Assembly (NCBI GenBank): GCA_023473795.1
Contig: JAMCYS010000117.1
Coordinates: 1-57,886 of the forward strand
Source: Chloroflexota bacterium
GTDB lineage: Bacteria; Chloroflexota; UBA6077; FW602-bin22; JAMCYS01
Reading direction: 5' to 3'
Length of the DNA: 57,886 bases
Shown here: one piece after another, positions 1 through 8,200 of the stretch
Layout of the letters: each line of letters starts with the position of its first letter
Numbering within the stretch: the stretch's first letter is position 1
The notes under the pieces: generated by a model
Database searches by the model: none
What the model was told of the DNA's origin: nothing
Seen by the model: only the letters and a program-made list of their open reading frames with translations
Program-made: the position numbers and the translations under genes

Positions 1-744
1 GTGGGCGGCGCCCAGGCCATCGCCGCCCTCGCCTACGGCACCGAGACGGTGCCCCGAGTGGACAAGATCGTCGGCCCGGGCAACATCTTCGTTGCCCTGG
101 CCAAGCGGCGGCTCTACGGCGAGGTGGGCATCGACCAGGTCGCCGGGCCCACGGAAACCGTGGTCCTCGCCGACGACGGGGCGGACGCCGCTGCCGTGGC
201 GGCGGACCTGCTGGCCCAGGCCGAGCACGACCCGCTGGCCTCGCCCATTCTCATCACCACCAGCCAGCGCCTGGCCCTGGCGACCGCCGTGGAGGTGGAG
301 CGCCAGCTGGCGGCGCTGCCGCGGCCGGAGGCGGCCCGGCAGTCTCTGGGCAGCCGGGGCGGCGCGGTCGTGGTGGAGAGCGTCGAGCAGGGACTGGCCC
401 TGGCCAACGAGTACGCGCCCGAGCACCTCTGCCTGCTGGTGGCCGACCCCTGGCGCTACCTGCCGCTGGTGCAGAACGCGGGCGGGGTCTTTCTGGGCGA
501 GCGCTCGCCCGAGACGATGGGCGACTACATCGCCGGCCCCAGTCACGTCATGCCCACGAACGGCACGGCGCGTTTCGCCTCGGCGCAGAGCACCGACGAT
601 TTCCTCAAGATCACCAACCTGGTGGCGTTGGGCGAGGCCGAGTTCCGGGCCCTCGCCCCCGACGCCATCGCTTTGGCCGAGGCCGAGGGGCTGAACGCCC
701 ACGCCGCGGCCATCCGAACCAGATTCCCCAAGGGAGGCCAATAG
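1..744 (+). CDS. hisD: Histidinol dehydrogenase, 3' part
   Basis: Catalyses the last two steps of histidine biosynthesis, oxidising L-histidinol to L-histidine with two NAD+ in the cytoplasm. The window opens inside the gene, so only the C-terminal 247 residues are present and the first codon here is not the real start. Family signatures are clear: the segment [14 protein letters not shown], then AEHDPLASP, the EHLCLL stretch, and [14 protein letters not shown] near the C terminus. These carry the substrate- and zinc-binding surroundings of the family. The TAG stop overlaps the GTG start of hisC by one base, so the two are translationally coupled in a his operon. Confidence 0.96.
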   Translation: MGGAQAIAALAYGTETVPRVDKIVGPGNIFVALAKRRLYGEVGIDQVAGPTETVVLADDGADAAAVAADLLAQAEHDPLASPILITTSQRLALATAVEVERQLAALPRPEAARQSLGSRGGAVVVESVEQGLALANEYAPEHLCLLVADPWRYLPLVQNAGGVFLGERSPETMGDYIAGPSHVMPTNGTARFASAQSTDDFLKITNLVALGEAEFRALAPDAIALAEAEGLNAHAAAIRTRFPKGGQ

Positions 745-1853
745 TGGCGAGCGACAAGTTGACGCGACTGCTGCGTCCGGACATCTCAACCTTTCAGGGC
801 TACACGCCGGTCGAGCCCTTCGAGCGCCTGAGCGAGAAGCTGGGCATTCCCCTGGATCAGATCGTCAAGCTCGATGCCAACGAGAACCCCTACGGTTGCT
901 CGCCGCGGGCCCAGAACGCCGTGGCCGAGTTCAACCGCTACCACATCTATCCCGACTCCTACGGCGTGGAGCTCTGCGAGGCCCTGGAGAAGTTCCTGAG
1001 CGTGAGCAGGACGCAGATCGCTCTGGGCAACGGCTCGGACGAGCTGCTGGACTTCCTCTGCCGCCTGCTGGTGAGTCCCGGGGACAAGGTAGTGACGGCG
1101 GTGCCGACCTTCCCCATGTATCGCTTCAACACCGCCTCCTTCGGCGGCCAGATCGTCGAGGTGCCGCGGGACGAGAACTTCGAGGTCCAGCTGGAGCCGC
1201 TGTTGGCGGCGATCGACGATCGCACCAAGATGGTGATGCTGGCCACGCCCAATAACCCCACCGGCAACCCGATAGCCCCCGAGCACGTGCGGCGGCTGCT
1301 GGAAACCGGCGCGGTGGTCGTGGTGGACGAGGCCTACGCCGAGTTCGCCGGCTTCTCCTATGCTTCCTGGGCCAAGGATTACGAGAACATCGTGGTGCTG
1401 CGCACCTTCAGTAAGTGGGCGGCGCTGGCCGGTCTGCGGGTGGGTTACGGCGTCTTCCACCCCAATCTCATTCAGCACTTCTGGCGCATCAAGCCGCCCT
1501 ACAACGTCAACGTGGCGGCGCAGGCGGCCGCCGTCGCCTCGCTGGCCGACGTGGACTATCTGATGGGCAACGTGCGGCGGATCGTGGCGGAGCGGGAGCG
1601 CCTGAGCGGGGAGCTGAAGAAGTTGCCTTACCTGCAGGTCTACCCTTCGGCGGCCAACTACATTTACATCAAGTTCCTGCGGGGCGACGCCCTGGCGGTG
1701 AAGAAGGCGCTGGAGAAGCGGGGAGTGTTCGTGCGCTACTACGACGAGGCGTACCTGCGCGGCGGCTTCCGCATCACCGTGGGCAAGCCGGAACACAGCG
1801 AGGCGCTGCTAGCCGGGATGGCCGAGATCACCAAGCGGATGGGCATCGGCTGA
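744..1853 (+). CDS. hisC: Histidinol-phosphate aminotransferase
   Basis: PLP-dependent class I/II aminotransferase converting imidazole acetol phosphate and glutamate to histidinol phosphate and 2-oxoglutarate. The 369-residue length fits the family. Visible features are LDANENPYG near residue 42, NGSDELLDFL (phosphate-binding turn), ATPNNPTGNP, VVVDEAYAEF, and RTFSKWAALAGLRVGYG, whose lysine should form the Schiff base with PLP. The GTG start overlaps the hisD stop. The C-terminal RITVGKPEHSEALL includes the usual substrate arginine. HisB follows after about 340 bases of repeat-containing sequence, so the operon is interrupted but probably still functionally linked. Confidence 0.96.
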   Translation: MASDKLTRLLRPDISTFQGYTPVEPFERLSEKLGIPLDQIVKLDANENPYGCSPRAQNAVAEFNRYHIYPDSYGVELCEALEKFLSVSRTQIALGNGSDELLDFLCRLLVSPGDKVVTAVPTFPMYRFNTASFGGQIVEVPRDENFEVQLEPLLAAIDDRTKMVMLATPNNPTGNPIAPEHVRRLLETGAVVVVDEAYAEFAGFSYASWAKDYENIVVLRTFSKWAALAGLRVGYGVFHPNLIQHFWRIKPPYNVNVAAQAAAVASLADVDYLMGNVRRIVAERERLSGELKKLPYLQVYPSAANYIYIKFLRGDALAVKKALEKRGVFVRYYDEAYLRGGFRITVGKPEHSEALLAGMAEITKRMGIG

Positions 1854-1925
1854 GCGCGCCCAGAACAAGCGGCGCGCGTGGTACACTGAGAGTGCCGGGT
1901 CGGCGACGATAGCCATAGGTTATGT

Positions 1926-2150
1926 TATTCTGAGGCCCCGCAGGGGCCGAAGAATCTCCTCGCTGGGCAACGGGCGCGACTTCGCTGCCACTTTGGCAGA
2001 CGAGCGCACTTCTGCGTCGCGTCAGCTGGATTCTTCGTCTGCCTGGCGGCGCGTTCGCGCTGACGCATCGATACGAGCGCGCGCCTTCACTATGGTATGC
2101 TGGAACTACCGCGCGGAGAGCACGCCGCGGGGGACAAGCCCCCGCGCTAC
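1926..2150. repeat. Repeat-filled gap between hisC and hisB
   Basis: The 342-base gap between hisC and hisB holds no convincing gene. It contains a TTATTCTGAG-GGGCCGAAGAATCTCC element (about 1926-1957) and a facing TGGATTCTTCGTC half near 2028, matching the dispersed family seen at 3379-3522 and 10468-10770. A perfect hairpin follows: CGCGGGGG at 2126-2133 and CCCCCGCG at 2139-2146 with loop ACAAG. Related GGACAAGCCCCC sequence recurs, inverted, near 17518-17540. The hisB ribosome binding site AGGAGG lies just before its ATG. Confidence 0.6.
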
Positions 2151-2195
2151 AGGCCGGAGCCGGACGGGCGGCGATCGTTGTCAGGAGGACACACC

Positions 2196-2789
2196 ATGGC
2201 GAGGCGAGCAGAGGTTGAGCGGCGGACGGGCGAGACCGACGTCCGCGTAGAACTGGCTGTTGAGGGTAGCGGCGCCTCGGAGGTGCGTACCGGCATCGGC
2301 TTTCTCGACCACATGCTGAACACCCTCGCCCGCCACGGGCTGTTCGACCTCACGGTAGAGGCCAGCGGCGACCTGGAGGTGGACGAGCACCACACCGTGG
2401 AAGACGTGGCCATCGTCCTGGGTCGTGCCTTCAACGAGGCCCTGGGCGAGCGCCGGGGCATCCGGCGCATGGGGCACGCCGTGGTGCCGATGGACGAGGC
2501 CCTGGCGCTGGTGGCGGTGGACTGTGGCGGCCGCGGCCAGGCCTTCGTCGAGGCGCCGTTCACCTACTCGCGGATCGGCGACCTGGGGGCCGATCTGGTG
2601 AGCCACTTCATCGAGACGCTAGCGCGCGAGGCACGGCTGACGATCCACGCCCGCCTGCTGGCGGGCGAGAACGACCACCACCGGGCCGAGGCCATCTTCA
2701 AGGCCCTGGCGCGGGCCATGGACGACGCCACCAGCCTGGACCCCCGCCGGGCGGATGTTATCCCCAGCACCAAGGGCACGCTAGAGTAA
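2196..2789 (+). CDS. hisB: Imidazoleglycerol-phosphate dehydratase
   Basis: Manganese-dependent enzyme dehydrating imidazole glycerol phosphate to imidazole acetol phosphate in histidine synthesis. It is 197 residues, a monofunctional HisB without the phosphatase domain found in enterobacteria. Metal-binding motifs are present: FLDHMLNTLARHG, DEHHTVEDVAIVLG, SHFIETLAREA and NDHHRAEAIFKALARA, with the usual C-terminal PSTKGTLE. The ATG at 2196 was chosen because AGGAGG lies upstream at close to ideal distance and the protein then begins at the expected RRAEVERRTGET. An in-frame upstream start would only add low-complexity residues. Confidence 0.97.
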   Translation: MARRAEVERRTGETDVRVELAVEGSGASEVRTGIGFLDHMLNTLARHGLFDLTVEASGDLEVDEHHTVEDVAIVLGRAFNEALGERRGIRRMGHAVVPMDEALALVAVDCGGRGQAFVEAPFTYSRIGDLGADLVSHFIETLAREARLTIHARLLAGENDHHRAEAIFKALARAMDDATSLDPRRADVIPSTKGTLE

Positions 2790-2800
2790 CCCGACCGCCT

Positions 2801-3244
2801 CTAGCCCCGCACCACCAGCACGGGGCGCTGGGAGTGGTGCAGCACGTAGTCGGAGACGCTGCCCAGCAGCAGGTCTTCCAGCTGTGAGTGCCCTCTCGCC
2901 CCGATGACGATCAGGTCCGCCTGGCGGTCGCCGGCTATCTGGCAGATCTGACGGGGCGGCGCCCCTTCAGCCAGCACCGGTTCGGCGTTGACGTTGAGTT
3001 CCTTGGCCTCGGCCAGCACTTCGTCGAGCGCCGTTTGCCCCGCGCCGCGCAGCTCGCGGACCGCTTCCTGGTAGTGCATGCCCAGGACCTGGGTGTGATG
3101 CGTGTCGACCACGTAGAGCACCACTACCCGGGCGGTGAGGGCGCGGGCCAGGTACAGCGCGTGGGCCGCGGCGCGGCGGGCCGTGTCGGAGCCGTCGACG
3201 GCCACCAGAATCGTGCAGTAGGGCGAGGCGGTGTTCCAGGACAT
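2801..3244 (-). CDS. Universal stress protein (UspA family)
   Basis: A 147-residue single-domain UspA-fold protein. Such proteins bind ATP or form dimers and accumulate under starvation or stress; the specific role is unknown. The N-terminal strand ILVAVDGSDTARRAA and the C-terminal GARGHSQLEDLLLGSVSDYV followed by PVLVVR carry the G-x2-G-x9-G-S nucleotide-binding signature, so an ATP-binding type is likely. The ATG at 3244 is preferred over longer readings because GGGAGG precedes it at about ten bases. It converges on hisB, separated by eleven bases. Confidence 0.9.
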   Translation of the reverse strand: MSWNTASPYCTILVAVDGSDTARRAAAHALYLARALTARVVVLYVVDTHHTQVLGMHYQEAVRELRGAGQTALDEVLAEAKELNVNAEPVLAEGAPPRQICQIAGDRQADLIVIGARGHSQLEDLLLGSVSDYVLHHSQRPVLVVRG

Positions 3245-3378
3245 GCCGGCCTTACCTCCCAGAATTAGCGATCGCCCGCCATGATAGCCACTCTGCCGGC
3301 GGCATGCAAATAGGCCGGCCTGGGCTGGTTCTACCACAAATCGGGGGGCTAGCTGGTTAGGCGAGCTGGCCACTCCCG

Positions 3379-3522
3379 TGTCATTCCAAGGCCGCTTCTA
3401 GCGGCCGAGGAATCTGACGAGTACCAGGACGGGCCTCCTCCGCCAGGCCAACTGCGACAGTAGGCCACCAACCCGGCAGCGAGCAGATTCTTCGCCCGCC
3501 TCGCGGCGAACTCAGAATGACA
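3379..3522. repeat. MITE-like inverted repeat element, 144 bp
   Basis: The 505-base gap 3245-3749 has no gene but holds this element. It is bounded by TGTCATTC (3379-3386) and GAATGACA (3515-3522), with internal GAGGAATCTGACGAG on the left and CAGATTCTTCGCCCGCC on the right, again roughly inverted. A small GGCCGCTTCTAGCGGCC hairpin sits inside the left end. Similar ends bound elements at 10468-10770 and 29056-29196. No transposase is encoded, so a non-autonomous or extragenic palindromic repeat is the best description. Confidence 0.6.
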
Positions 3523-3749
3523 AAGGGTTCGCCTGACTAACAGAGCAACCCCCCGACTGTTGGTGCAACCGCACAGGAAGCCGGTCATGCGTCCTCGCCC
3601 TCCCGGTGCGGGAGCGCAGTGCCGGGGTAGACTGTCAAAGGTTATAATGGTAGCCAGGTGCCGGGCGCGTTCTGAACGAACGCTTCGCCGCCCGCGGGAA
3701 CTGGCACTGCCAGCGGCCGAGTGCCCATTACATTGGTTGGAGAACTTGC

Positions 3750-4649
3750 TTGCCAGGCGCAAGTGCCGTGCCGCCCATCTTGCCGCTCACTCCCCCCGAC
3801 TGGGGGGAATACGAGCTGCTCGACTCGGGGGAGGGAGAGAAGCTGGAGCGCTACGGGCCTTACGTGCTGGCGCGGCCGGAGAGGGCGGCGCTATGGCGTA
3901 AGGCGCTGCCCGCCCGGCGCTGGCAGGCGGCCGACGCCGTCTTCACGCTGGCCGAGCGGGGCGAGGGCGAGTGGCAGCGGCGCCGGCCCCTGCCCGAGCG
4001 CTGGCCCCTGCGTTTTGGCAACCTCGCCTTCTACGCCCGCCTGACACCCTTCCGCCACACTGGCGTCTTTCCCGAGCAGGCGTCCCACTGGCTGTGGCTG
4101 CAGCGTCTGGTTGCGGCCGCCTCCCGGCCGTTGGAGGTGCTGAACCTCTTTGCCTACACGGGCCTCGCCAGCCTGGCCTGCGCCGCCGCCGGGGCTAGCG
4201 TCGTCCATGTGGATGCCTCCCGCCCCACCCTCGGTTGGGCCAAAGACAACGCCGCCCTCTCCGGCCTGGCCGACCGGCCAATCAGGTGGATTCTGGACGA
4301 TGCCCTCAAGTTCGTCAAACGCGAGGGCCGGCGGGGCAGGCGCTACGACGGCATCATCATGGACCCGCCGGCGTTCGGTCGCGGCCCCAAGGGCGAGCTC
4401 TGGCGCTTCGGCGATTCGTTCCCCGCCCTGCTGGACGCCTGCCGGCCGCTGTTGGCGGAGCGTCCCCTCTTCGTGCTGGTGACGGCCTACGCCACCGAGG
4501 ATTCGAGCCTCACCCTGCATAACCTGCTGCGCGAGTGGCTGGGTGCGCGCGGCGGCCGGCTGGAGGCAGGAGAGCTGGCGCTGCTGGACGGCGCCGGGCG
4601 GGCGCTCTCGCTGGCAATCTACGGGCGCTGGGCAAGCGGGGAGGCGTAG
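3750..4649 (+). CDS. Class I SAM-dependent methyltransferase (RlmI-like)
   Basis: About 299 residues with a Rossmann methyltransferase core resembling the C-terminal half of RlmI/RlmK-type 23S rRNA cytosine methyltransferases. Seen: RFGNLAFYARLTPFRHTGVF before the core, motif I LNLFAYTGLASLACAAAGA (about residues 130-150), motif II acidic VVHVDASRPTLGWAKDN, and the DPPAFGRGPKGELW motif in the catalytic region. The substrate is inferred to be RNA but not proven. The TTG at 3750 is uncertain; a GTG 15 bases downstream is equally possible. The stop abuts the RlmE gene, suggesting an RNA-modification operon. Confidence 0.85.
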   Translation: MPGASAVPPILPLTPPDWGEYELLDSGEGEKLERYGPYVLARPERAALWRKALPARRWQAADAVFTLAERGEGEWQRRRPLPERWPLRFGNLAFYARLTPFRHTGVFPEQASHWLWLQRLVAAASRPLEVLNLFAYTGLASLACAAAGASVVHVDASRPTLGWAKDNAALSGLADRPIRWILDDALKFVKREGRRGRRYDGIIMDPPAFGRGPKGELWRFGDSFPALLDACRPLLAERPLFVLVTAYATEDSSLTLHNLLREWLGARGGRLEAGELALLDGAGRALSLAIYGRWASGEA

Positions 4650-5282
4650 ATGCCCAAAGGCTGGCGCAAGGAGCAGAGCCGCGACCCCTACTTCCGCCGG
4701 GCCAAGGCGGAGGGCTACCGCGCCCGCTCGGCCTACAAATTGCTGGACCTCGACGCCAAGTTCCACCTCCTGGGGCCGGGCAAGCGGGTGCTCGATCTGG
4801 GTGCGGCGCCCGGCAGCTGGACGCAGGTGGTGCTGCGGCGCTGTGGCGGCCACTGCACCGTGGCGGCGGTCGATTTGCAGGAGATGGAGCCGGTGCCGGG
4901 GGCCACGCTCATCCAGGGCGACATCGCCAGCCCAGCGATACGGGCCCAGATGGCGGCGGCGCTCTCCGGGCCAGCCGACCTCGTGCTCTCGGACGTCTCT
5001 CCCAGGGTTTCTGGCATCGCCCTCACCGACCACGCTCGCTCCCTCGCCCTGGCCGAGGCGTCACTGGACGTGGCCGAGCACTTCCTCAAGCCGGGCGGCG
5101 CCTTCGTGGTCAAGGTCTTCATGGGCGAGGACTTCAACCGCATCCTCGTGCTGGCGCGGAGCCGCTTCGCCAAGGTGCAGGTCTTCCAGCCCCAGGCCAC
5201 GCGGGAAGAGAGCCGGGAGCGCTACGTCGTCGGCCTCGGCTTCCGCCCGCCCGCCGGAGAGGCAAAGGAAACGCCGGGTTAG
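4650..5282 (+). CDS. rlmE: 23S rRNA (uridine-2'-O)-methyltransferase RlmE/RrmJ
   Basis: FtsJ-family enzyme that methylates the 2'-OH of the A-loop uridine (U2552 in E. coli numbering) in 23S rRNA, using SAM. Its 210 residues match the family. The K-D-K-E catalytic tetrad is visible: lysine in YRARSAYKLLDLD, aspartate in DLVLSDVSP, lysine in FVVKVFMGEDF and glutamate in REESRERYVVGLGF. The SAM motif is VLDLGAAPGSWTQVVL. It starts directly after the preceding methyltransferase stop with no gap, consistent with co-translation. Confidence 0.95.
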   Translation: MPKGWRKEQSRDPYFRRAKAEGYRARSAYKLLDLDAKFHLLGPGKRVLDLGAAPGSWTQVVLRRCGGHCTVAAVDLQEMEPVPGATLIQGDIASPAIRAQMAAALSGPADLVLSDVSPRVSGIALTDHARSLALAEASLDVAEHFLKPGGAFVVKVFMGEDFNRILVLARSRFAKVQVFQPQATREESRERYVVGLGFRPPAGEAKETPG

Positions 5283-5421
5283 TCGCTGCATCCGACCCGT
5301 GAACGGAGTCACGCTACGTACTACTCTCAACGCCACCCGCAGACAGGCCGACGCCCCTGTGCTATGATGGCCCGGCCCGCTTCGCCCAAGCGAGCGAAAA
5401 CAGTGGGGAGGTCCTGGCACG

Positions 5422-5877
5422 GTGATGACCGGCGACGAAGCGGAAGCCAAGACGATCGAGTACTTCTACGGCGGCTACAACTGAGCACAGTCCGTCCTGC
5501 AGGTTCTGCAGGAGGCCTACGCGGTGAAGGGCGGGGTCGACCCCAGACCGGCCTTCGCTCTGGGCGGGGGCGTTGGCCACGCGGGCGATGTCTGCGGCGC
5601 CATTCTGGGAGGGGCGGTCGCCGTGGGCGAGCTGGTGGGTGACCACGTGGCGGACGTGCGGCAGGCCAAGGACAAGGCGCGCGAGCTGGTGCTGCCCTTC
5701 TACCGCGACTTCCAGGCGGAGTTCGGTGACGTCGATTGCCGGCCGCTGTCCGGCTTCGACCTCAGCACCGCGGAGGGCTTCCAGGCCTACAGAGCCAGCA
5801 CCGCCAAAGACGAGCGCTGCCGCCGCTTCGTCATCTACGCCGTGCGTCGACTGCTGCCCCTGGTGGAGCAGGTCTAA
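5422..5877 (+). CDS. Probable selenoprotein, C-GCAxxG-C-C family
   Basis: Putative redox protein of 151 residues if the in-frame TGA at 5482-5484 is read as selenocysteine (residue 21). The frame from GTG 5422 runs TIEYFYGGYN, then TGA, then AQSVLQVLQEAYA. In this family the residue after YN is an invariant cysteine, so the TGA sits exactly at the active-site position. The remaining signature is present downstream: GGGVGHAGDVCGAILGG, then DVDCRPLSG and DERCRRF. GGGGAGG at 5405-5411 supports GTG 5422 (ATG 5425 also possible). The gene is followed after one base by a metallo-beta-lactamase-fold gene. An alternative is a nonsense mutation with a short product from GTG 5524. Confidence 0.8.
5485..5513 (+). 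promoter_or_regulatory. SECIS-like hairpin after in-frame TGA
   Basis: Immediately downstream of the TGA, TCCTGCAG (5495-5502) pairs perfectly with CTGCAGGA (5506-5513) around a GTT loop. The loop G lies 19 bases after the stop triplet, inside the distance range known for bacterial SECIS elements, which place a guanine in a small apical loop for SelB binding. The hairpin falls within coding sequence, as bacterial SECIS elements do. The function is inferred from geometry and context. Confidence 0.65.
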
Positions 5878-5878
5878 G

Positions 5879-6730
5879 ATGAGCGTGCGCCTGACAACCC
5901 TGACCGACAACGCCGTGCGCACGGGCAAGCTGGGCCTGCTGGCCGAGCACGGCCTCTCCATCCTGGTCGAGGCGCATGGCAAGCGGGTTCTCCTGGACGC
6001 CGGCCAAACGGATACCGCGGTGCGCAACGCGCGGGCCCTCGGGCTGGACCTCGGCGCCGTCGACGCCATCGTGCTCAGCCACGGTCACCAAGACCACACC
6101 GGCGGGCTGAGGGCCGTGCTGCGGGAGGTTTCCCGGCAGGGCCGCGAGGTGCCGGTGTACGCCCATCCCGACCTCTGGACGGCCCGCTACTCGCTGCGAG
6201 AGGGCGAGCGCCCGCGCTTCACGGGCCTGCCCTACCGCGAGGAGGGCATGGCGGCCCTGGGGGCGCGCTTCCACTACTCCGCGATCCCGCGGGAGGTGTT
6301 TCCCGGCATCTGGACCACGGGCGAGGTCCCGCGGCGCAACGACTTCGAGAAACTGGACCCCGCCCTCAAGGTGCGCCTGTCCGACGGCTGGGGCCAGGAC
6401 CAGATTCTCGACGACCAGGCGCTGGTGGTCACCTCCGCCCGAGGGCTGATCGTGGTGCTGGGCTGCGCCCACGCTGGCATCGTCAATACCCTGGCCCACG
6501 CGCGGCAGTTCACGGGCGAGCGGCGCCTCCACGCCGTGGTCGGCGGCACCCACCTCGGTCTGGGCTTGAAGGAGCAGCTGGCGCCGTCGGTGGCTGCTTT
6601 GCGGGAGATGGGCATCGAGCGCCTGGGCGTGTCGCACTGCACGGGGCCCGAGGCGTCGGCCGAGCTGGCGCGGGCCTTCGGGCCGGCTTTCTTCTACAAC
6701 AACGCCGGCAGCGTGGTGGACCTGGGCTAG
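5879..6730 (+). CDS. MBL-fold metallohydrolase (methylaminobenzene phosphate synthase-like)
   Basis: A 283-residue metallo-beta-lactamase-fold protein of the branch annotated as 7,8-dihydropterin-6-methyl-4-(beta-D-ribofuranosyl)aminobenzene-5'-phosphate synthase. The metal motif SHGHQDHTGG (about residues 65-74) is intact. Further conserved parts are LLAEHGLSILVE at the N terminus, VLGCAHAGIVNT, GGTHLGLG and a C-terminal VSHCTG with FFYNNAGS. The actual substrate is not known; bacteria without methanopterin keep many such paralogs. It starts one base after the selenoprotein stop and is probably co-transcribed, so a thiol or redox partnership is possible. Confidence 0.85.
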   Translation: MSVRLTTLTDNAVRTGKLGLLAEHGLSILVEAHGKRVLLDAGQTDTAVRNARALGLDLGAVDAIVLSHGHQDHTGGLRAVLREVSRQGREVPVYAHPDLWTARYSLREGERPRFTGLPYREEGMAALGARFHYSAIPREVFPGIWTTGEVPRRNDFEKLDPALKVRLSDGWGQDQILDDQALVVTSARGLIVVLGCAHAGIVNTLAHARQFTGERRLHAVVGGTHLGLGLKEQLAPSVAALREMGIERLGVSHCTGPEASAELARAFGPAFFYNNAGSVVDLG

Positions 6731-6932
6731 CCTGCAAACGCGGAGGCATGGCGCAGTCTGCCAAGCAGCCGTTTCCCAGAGACCCGCGAGGCGCATTGGG
6801 CAACGAGCGGTGGCGTCCCCTCTGCGCGATATGACCTTGTGTCCGAGGAACACGGAAGAGCTTGCCACCGCGAACTGGAACCAATCTGTCGAGAACCGCC
6901 ACCAGGCCGCAGCGACACGGCCTAGTAACCGC

Positions 6933-7580
6933 CTACCTCGCCTGCGCCACCTGGGGCAGCTGGCTGAGGGGCTGCTGGCTGCCGCCCTCTAGATAACCGA
7001 TCTTGTCGCCCGCCTTGACGCCACGACGGGCGTAGAAGCCCAGGGGTACCTCCAGGGTGTAGCGGTAGGCTTGCGGCGGGTAGTGCAGGTCCTCGGTCCG
7101 CGGCGCCATGTCGTCCAAACCCAGGATGGTGCCGTCGGCGGCGATCCAGGCTATCGACAGCGCCACTAGCGTGTTCTGCATCCAGAAGGCGCCGGTGGTG
7201 TCGGCGGGGAAAACGAAGAGCATGCCCTCGCCGTCGGTCAGGCTGCGGCGGAACATGAGGCCGAGCTCCCGCTGCTGCGGCGTGAGCGCCAGCTCCGCCT
7301 GCACCTCGACCGGGCCGGCGGCCGCGGCGATAACCAACGGCATCCGGGCGGAGGGAGTGGCGGCCGGCGTTTGGCCGGCCGGGCCGGGGGTGGCCGTCGC
7401 CAGCGAGGTCGGCGGCCGAGATGTGGCGGTGGGCAGGGCCGGTAAGATCGTGGGCGTAGCCGGGGGCACGGCGAGTGGCACAGTGGCGGTGGCCGGCGGC
7501 GGGGCCGGCGCCGGCACGGCGGTCTGGCAGCCTGCGGCCAGCAAGCAGAGCGCGAGCAGCAGCAGAGCCGGGCGCCGCAT
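6933..7580 (-). CDS. DUF192 lipoprotein
   Basis: About 215 residues. The start MRRPALLLLALCLLAAGC is a lipoprotein signal peptide with lipobox LAAGC, so the mature protein is probably lipid-anchored outside the membrane. A long Pro/Thr/Ala-rich linker (roughly residues 20-90) precedes a DUF192 domain (about 95-205) with VEVQAELALTPQQRELGLM, GMLFVFP, FWMQNTLVALSIAWI and LEVPLGFYARRG, the usual family landmarks. Function of DUF192 is not established; some members bind carbohydrate or occur with toxins. A TTG one codon upstream is possible. The 200 bases between the MBL gene and this stop show nothing recognisable. Confidence 0.9.
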   Translation of the reverse strand: MRRPALLLLALCLLAAGCQTAVPAPAPPPATATVPLAVPPATPTILPALPTATSRPPTSLATATPGPAGQTPAATPSARMPLVIAAAAGPVEVQAELALTPQQRELGLMFRRSLTDGEGMLFVFPADTTGAFWMQNTLVALSIAWIAADGTILGLDDMAPRTEDLHYPPQAYRYTLEVPLGFYARRGVKAGDKIGYLEGGSQQPLSQLPQVAQAR

Positions 7581-7813
7581 CAAACCACCGGCTCCCCGCG
7601 CTTGACCTCGTTCGACTTAAGAACGGCGTACCACTGGTTGGCTATCATCTCTTTCTCACTTTGCCCCAATAAATCGGGCACTTCTGGTCACTGCCTGCAT
7701 TCTGATAGCATTCAGGGTGCGGGTTGATTATAGCTCCCCCGGACAAGCGTGTCCAACTAAGTGCCTCACATCTAACAAGCCTGTTCCTTACTGATCATAC
7801 GTTTGAGTAATGC

Positions 7814-8200
7814 TCAGAACAGCGTGTGCCACTGTACGGGGAGCCGCAGCAGCGGTCGGGGTTGGTGTATCTTGAGATATTGAAGGGAGACCGGCTCGCC
7901 CCGCGACTCGCCCGAGGAGGTGTAGCGGTAGGCGTCCGCCATCTGGTAGCCCTCGAATCGCTCGGCGACGGCGTCGATGCGCCGCAGCCACTTGACGTTC
8001 CTCATCCCGTACCAGCCGGACACCAGCAGGCGAACCGGATAGCCATGCTGTGGCTCCAGGGGACGATCGTTCAGGGCGTAGGCGAGCAGCACCTCGTCGC
8101 GCCCGGCCTCGGCCAGGCTGAGGCTCCGCTGGTACTCCTGCACGACGCCTCCCTGCACCCCTCGGTCGAGGCCGGTGAACACGAGCTCGACGGCCCGCCT
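7814..8200 (-). pseudogene. Truncated sulfite-oxidase-like molybdopterin domain
   Basis: The minus-strand frame shows the core of an oxidoreductase molybdopterin-binding domain: ELVFTGLDRGVQGG, EYQRSLSLAEAGRDEVLLAY, PLEPQHGYPVRLLVSGWYGM and NVKWLRRIDAV. About 125 residues remain. The N-terminal half of the domain and the cofactor cysteine are missing upstream of about 8200, where an alpha/beta-hydrolase fragment begins on the other strand. The C-terminal end diverges after GEPVSLQ and stops at 7814. Both ends are lost, so this is a remnant. The gap 7581-7813 holds a small GGACA/TGTCC hairpin and no gene. Confidence 0.7.

Noticed and set aside
786-1796. A long minus-strand open frame (336 codons) opposite hisC
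   Set aside because: Antisense shadow with His/Gln/Val-rich, motif-free product; hisC is unambiguous.
3891-5033. A long minus-strand open frame (380 codons) opposite the two methyltransferase genes
   Set aside because: It is the antisense shadow of well-supported genes in GC-rich sequence; its product is low-complexity Gly/Ala/Arg/Gln-rich without any motif.
5524-5877. Shorter reading of the selenoprotein gene from the GTG at 5524
   Set aside because: It lacks the conserved N-terminal active site and has no ribosome binding site; the frame upstream of the TGA is clearly homologous.
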